The position numbers were made by a program, and so were the translations under genes. From assembly GCA_042088665.1 (NCBI GenBank), contig JBELMB010000041.1:1-36059 (forward strand): a stretch of DNA of 36,059 bases, written 5' to 3'. The DNA comes from JBELMB01 sp042088665 (GTDB taxonomy: Bacteria > Pseudomonadota > Alphaproteobacteria > Rhodobacterales > Rhodobacteraceae). Positions 33,561-36,059 of the stretch are shown here, in pieces; within the stretch, counting starts at the first letter, position 1; every line of letters begins with the position of its first letter. The notes under the pieces were generated by a model that did not search any database, was not told the DNA's origin, and was given only the letters and a program-made list of their open reading frames with translations.

Positions 33561-33592
33561 TAAAGACTCCAAAGTCCTTAAAGACCTCCAAA
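33561..33592 (+). repeat. Direct repeat pair TAAAGAC(C)TCCAAA in the AT-richer origin segment
   Basis: TAAAGACTCCAAA at 33561-33573 recurs as TAAAGACCTCCAAA at 33579-33592 (period 18). The segment is less GC-rich than its surroundings. It may be part of the unwinding region or an operator for parA. Function inferred only from position. Confidence 0.4.
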
Positions 33593-33624
33593 CGCTTTGT
33601 GCGCTTTCTTTACGATTTGGAAAG

Positions 33625-33641
33625 GGTTTCGCGGCGAAACC
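33625..33641. promoter_or_regulatory. parS-like palindrome upstream of parA
   Basis: GGTTTCG-CGG-CGAAACC is a perfect 7-base-arm palindrome with the GTTTC/GAAAC half-sites characteristic of ParB-bound parS sites. It lies about 100 bases upstream of parA. Only one copy is in this window; others may lie beyond parB. Inferred from motif resemblance. Confidence 0.45.
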
Positions 33642-33743
33642 AGTCCCGATCCAGACCCGGTGGATAAATCCGTTCCACTTTTTCGCGTCATGTGCGATAC
33701 TCACAAGTATATAAGGCGAAAACGCGTACATCACGAGGTCAGC

Positions 33744-35129
33744 ATGAATTCGGCAGGCAAACCCCCTCCCCCACCCTATGTGGGCATCGACCCAAAGGCA
33801 GCCGCGGAAAAGCTGTCCGATCCTATCAGCACACCACGATTCGCCAAAGCGGCAACCTTTGCCGCCAAGGGCCGCGATGACCTGGCCAAGCGCGGCTACA
33901 TGCCCGACGGCAAGAAGCGCCTGCGCCGGTTCTCGACCTGGGAAATCTGTCGCTACCTCATTCCCGTGGCCAGCGCTCATTTCCGACGCGTGTTGAAACA
34001 ACACCCGGATCTGCCGCAGGGCGAAGGCGAAGGCGGCTCCAAATGGTTCACCCTCGAAGAGGTGCTGCGCTTGCGCGATCACTTTGCCGAAGAAGGGGTC
34101 AGCACACGCGAATACCGGCCCTGGCGGCCCGAAGGTGCGCAGGCCAAAACCATCGCGGTCGCGAACTTCAAGGGTGGGGTGGGCAAGACATCCACCTGTG
34201 CCCATCTCGCCATGTCCGCAGCGCTGGACGGCTACAAGGTGCTCGTGATCGACCTCGACAGCCAGGGCTCCATGACCTCCATCATGGGGGGCAAGGTCGA
34301 GGATGAATGGTCCACCGCCTTTCCACTGCTGGCCAAACACTTCGCCACCCATATGGCGGCGGAAAACCGGGTCCGCGAAGCCGCTGGTCAGCCCCCCCTG
34401 CCCTTCGACGAAACCCTGACCGAAGCCCTGGGTTTCGACGCGAAACGTGTCATCCAGCCGACCCATTGGCCCAACATCGATCTGATCGGCGCGCAGCTCA
34501 ATCTGTACTGGGCAGAGTTCCAGGTGCCGGTCTGGCGCATGCAATCGCGGGGCTGGCCGCTGTGGGACGCGCTGAACGGGTTTCTGACGTCCGAGGGGCT
34601 GCTCGACGACTACGACCTGATCTTCCTCGATACCCCCCCGGCCCTCGGCTATCTGACGATCAACGCGCTCTCTGCCGCGGACATCCTGCTTGTGCCGCTC
34701 GGCGCCAGCTTTCTTGAATTTGACAGCACGGGCCGGTTTTTCGACATGCTCTATTCGACCTTCGCCAGCATCGAAGAGGGCGAGAACACCATGCGCCGCC
34801 GCGAGGGCCTCGAAGAGATCCGCTTTGAATGGGACGCGGTGCGCGCGCTCATTACCCGCTTTGACGCCGGTCAGCAGACCGATCTGGCAAATGTGATCCA
34901 GGCCTATTTCGGCGATTTCATGACCACCTATCGGCAGGAATACACGGCCATGGTGGGGCAGGCCGGCGAACAGGTCTCTGGCATCTACGAGGCGGATTAC
35001 CGCGATTTCAACCGCGACACCTATGTGCGCGGGCGCGAAACCTTCGATCGCACCTGGGCGGAGGTCAAGGAACTGGTGCTGGGCGCCTGGTGGCGGGACA
35101 CCGCCGAGGCCGGATCACAGGAGGCATGA
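33744..35129 (+). CDS. parA: ParA-type partition ATPase with N-terminal HTH
   Basis: 461 residues. The N-terminal 130 residues contain a MerR/HTH-like DNA-binding region (KKRLRRFSTWEICRYLIPVA, then FTLEEVLRLRDHFAEEG), typical of large plasmid type Ia ParA proteins that also repress their own promoter. The ATPase has a deviant Walker A (KGGVGKT, residues 143-149, Lys143 and Lys148), Walker A' DLDSQGSM and Walker B LIFLDTPPALGYL. It moves ParB-bound plasmid copies over the nucleoid. ATG 33744 is chosen because GAGG lies 6-9 bases before it and the protein alignment starts naturally; the frame is open upstream into the origin but is not coding there. The parB start follows one base after the stop. 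Confidence 0.95.
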   Translation: MNSAGKPPPPPYVGIDPKAAAEKLSDPISTPRFAKAATFAAKGRDDLAKRGYMPDGKKRLRRFSTWEICRYLIPVASAHFRRVLKQHPDLPQGEGEGGSKWFTLEEVLRLRDHFAEEGVSTREYRPWRPEGAQAKTIAVANFKGGVGKTSTCAHLAMSAALDGYKVLVIDLDSQGSMTSIMGGKVEDEWSTAFPLLAKHFATHMAAENRVREAAGQPPLPFDETLTEALGFDAKRVIQPTHWPNIDLIGAQLNLYWAEFQVPVWRMQSRGWPLWDALNGFLTSEGLLDDYDLIFLDTPPALGYLTINALSAADILLVPLGASFLEFDSTGRFFDMLYSTFASIEEGENTMRRREGLEEIRFEWDAVRALITRFDAGQQTDLANVIQAYFGDFMTTYRQEYTAMVGQAGEQVSGIYEADYRDFNRDTYVRGRETFDRTWAEVKELVLGAWWRDTAEAGSQEA

Positions 35130-35130
35130 C

Positions 35131-36059
35131 ATGGCACGCAAACGCAAACTGACGGCGCCCTCGGCCGAGGACATGACCCGCATCGAAGAAGAGTTTCGCC
35201 GCGAAACCTCCCCCGCGGCACGCCCCATGGCCCCCATCGCGCAAGTGGCCGCACAGAGCGCGCAGGCGGCGGCAGTTCTTGACGGCGAGGCCCGCGAACG
35301 CGCGGCTCGCACGGGTGCGGAGGCCGACGCCTTCCGCCGCAGCCGCGACGCGGGTCTGCTCATTCAGGAGATCCCGCTGGACCAGATCCTCGCCGAGGAT
35401 CTCACCCGCGACCGGCTGATCCTCGACCCCGAGGAAATGTCAGAACTCCAGCAGTCAATTGCCACCAACGGGCTGCGCTTGCCCATCGAGCTTTACCAGA
35501 TGGCCGATGAGGGCGGGTCGCAGCGCTATGGCCTGCTTTCGGGTTACCGCAGGTTCAAGGCAACGGAGGCGCTGCACCTCCTTTCCGGTGGGCTGCGCTT
35601 TGCCACGATCAAGGCGCTGGTGCGCGACAGGATCCCCGCGCCCGATGCCCTTGCCGCCATGGTCGAAGAGAACGAGATCCGCGCCGATCTCAGCCATTTC
35701 GAACGCGGGCGCATCGCCGCGCTTTCGGTGCGGCAGCGTGTCTTTGGCTCGACGGAGGAGGCGGTGAACCACCTCTTTCCCGCGGCGTCCAAGGCAAAAC
35801 GGTCAAAGATCCGCAGCTTTGCCTTGATCTTTGACGACCTCGGGGATCTCCTTGAATTCCCCGAAAGCCTGACCGAAAAACAGGGTCTGCGCCTCGCCGG
35901 AGCGCTGCGCGCAGGCGAGGAGACCGCGCTGCGACAGACCCTCGCCCAGGCCCGACCCGGTGACGCGACAGAGGAATGGGCCGTGCTCCTGCCCATCCTC
36001 GACCGAAGCGAAGAGACCTCTCGCGATCCCAGCCGCGGCGGCCGCCCGACCAAGTCACC
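35131..36059 (+). CDS. parB: ParB-type partition protein, truncated by the window end
   Basis: At least 309 residues. A basic N-terminus (MARKRKLTAPSAEDM) is followed by a ParB/Spo0J-type domain: IQEIPLDQILAEDLTRDRL, the GLRLPIELY strand and the nucleotide-binding box YGLLSGYRRFKA. The ParB family conserved MVEENEIRADLSHFERGRIA follows, then helices leading into the DNA-binding part. It should bind parS (candidate at 33625) and stimulate ParA. GGAGG lies 7-11 bases before the ATG, overlapping the end of parA, so the pair is one operon. The C-terminal dimerisation domain lies beyond the window. Confidence 0.93.
   Translation, partial: MARKRKLTAPSAEDMTRIEEEFRRETSPAARPMAPIAQVAAQSAQAAAVLDGEARERAARTGAEADAFRRSRDAGLLIQEIPLDQILAEDLTRDRLILDPEEMSELQQSIATNGLRLPIELYQMADEGGSQRYGLLSGYRRFKATEALHLLSGGLRFATIKALVRDRIPAPDALAAMVEENEIRADLSHFERGRIAALSVRQRVFGSTEEAVNHLFPAASKAKRSKIRSFALIFDDLGDLLEFPESLTEKQGLRLAGALRAGEETALRQTLAQARPGDATEEWAVLLPILDRSEETSRDPSRGGRPTKS

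Noticed and set aside
33597..33743. 49-residue N-terminal extension of ParA
   Set aside because: It covers the parS-like palindrome and lacks a ribosome binding site; ATG 33744 has GAGG at the right distance.
33153..34544. Long minus-strand reading frame of 463 codons across the origin and parA
   Set aside because: It is antisense to parA, whose Walker motifs are unmistakable, and crosses the iterons. The length results from high GC content.

Overview
The window looks like part of a large plasmid or chromid from a marine alphaproteobacterium of the Roseobacter group (Rhodobacteraceae). The evidence is the high GC content, the gene families present, and a complete plasmid maintenance block at the right end: a Rep_3-type initiator and parA/parB, transcribed divergently around an iteron-bearing origin at about 33.2-33.7 kb. 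No rRNA, tRNA or CRISPR array was seen. The assignment is inferred from composition and families, not from a database match.

Left part (0-9.4 kb). A coiled-coil/RTX-like protein is followed by a decayed coding fragment and a GDSL esterase autotransporter. Next come a Crp/Fnr-type regulator divergent from a small membrane protein, and a MarR regulator divergent from an exported tandem SnoaL-like protein plus a membrane protein, with a perfect 11-bp-arm palindrome between them. A glutathione-S-transferase-like protein follows, then a small gene graveyard (LysR head and tyrosine-recombinase tail) and a stand-alone BLUF photoreceptor.

Middle part (9.6-24.4 kb). A 946-residue membrane-anchored winged-helix regulator carries its whole TolB-like/TPR sensor half twice. 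After a small secreted protein there is a 2-kb scar zone (IS3-family left end, interrupted reading frames, an AT-rich fragment). Then comes an envelope module: an RND pump, its membrane fusion protein, an exported peptidoglycan-binding-type protein, an exported EF-hand protein and an exported 212-residue protein, all on the minus strand and divergent from an OmpR/EnvZ-type two-component pair. A strong intrinsic terminator after the EF-hand gene divides the module into two transcription units.

Right part (24.5-31.9 kb). Five minus-strand genes form the most unusual cluster: a bromoperoxidase-type vanadium haloperoxidase, a SARP/BTAD-like winged-helix regulator with TPRs, a second chloroperoxidase/PAP2-type haloperoxidase with an Asn-Arg-Gly repeat tract, a cytoplasmic-looking subtilisin-family protease, and a membrane protein with a coiled coil. 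The last three are closely spaced and probably one operon. The maintenance block (32-36 kb) closes the window, with parB running off the end.
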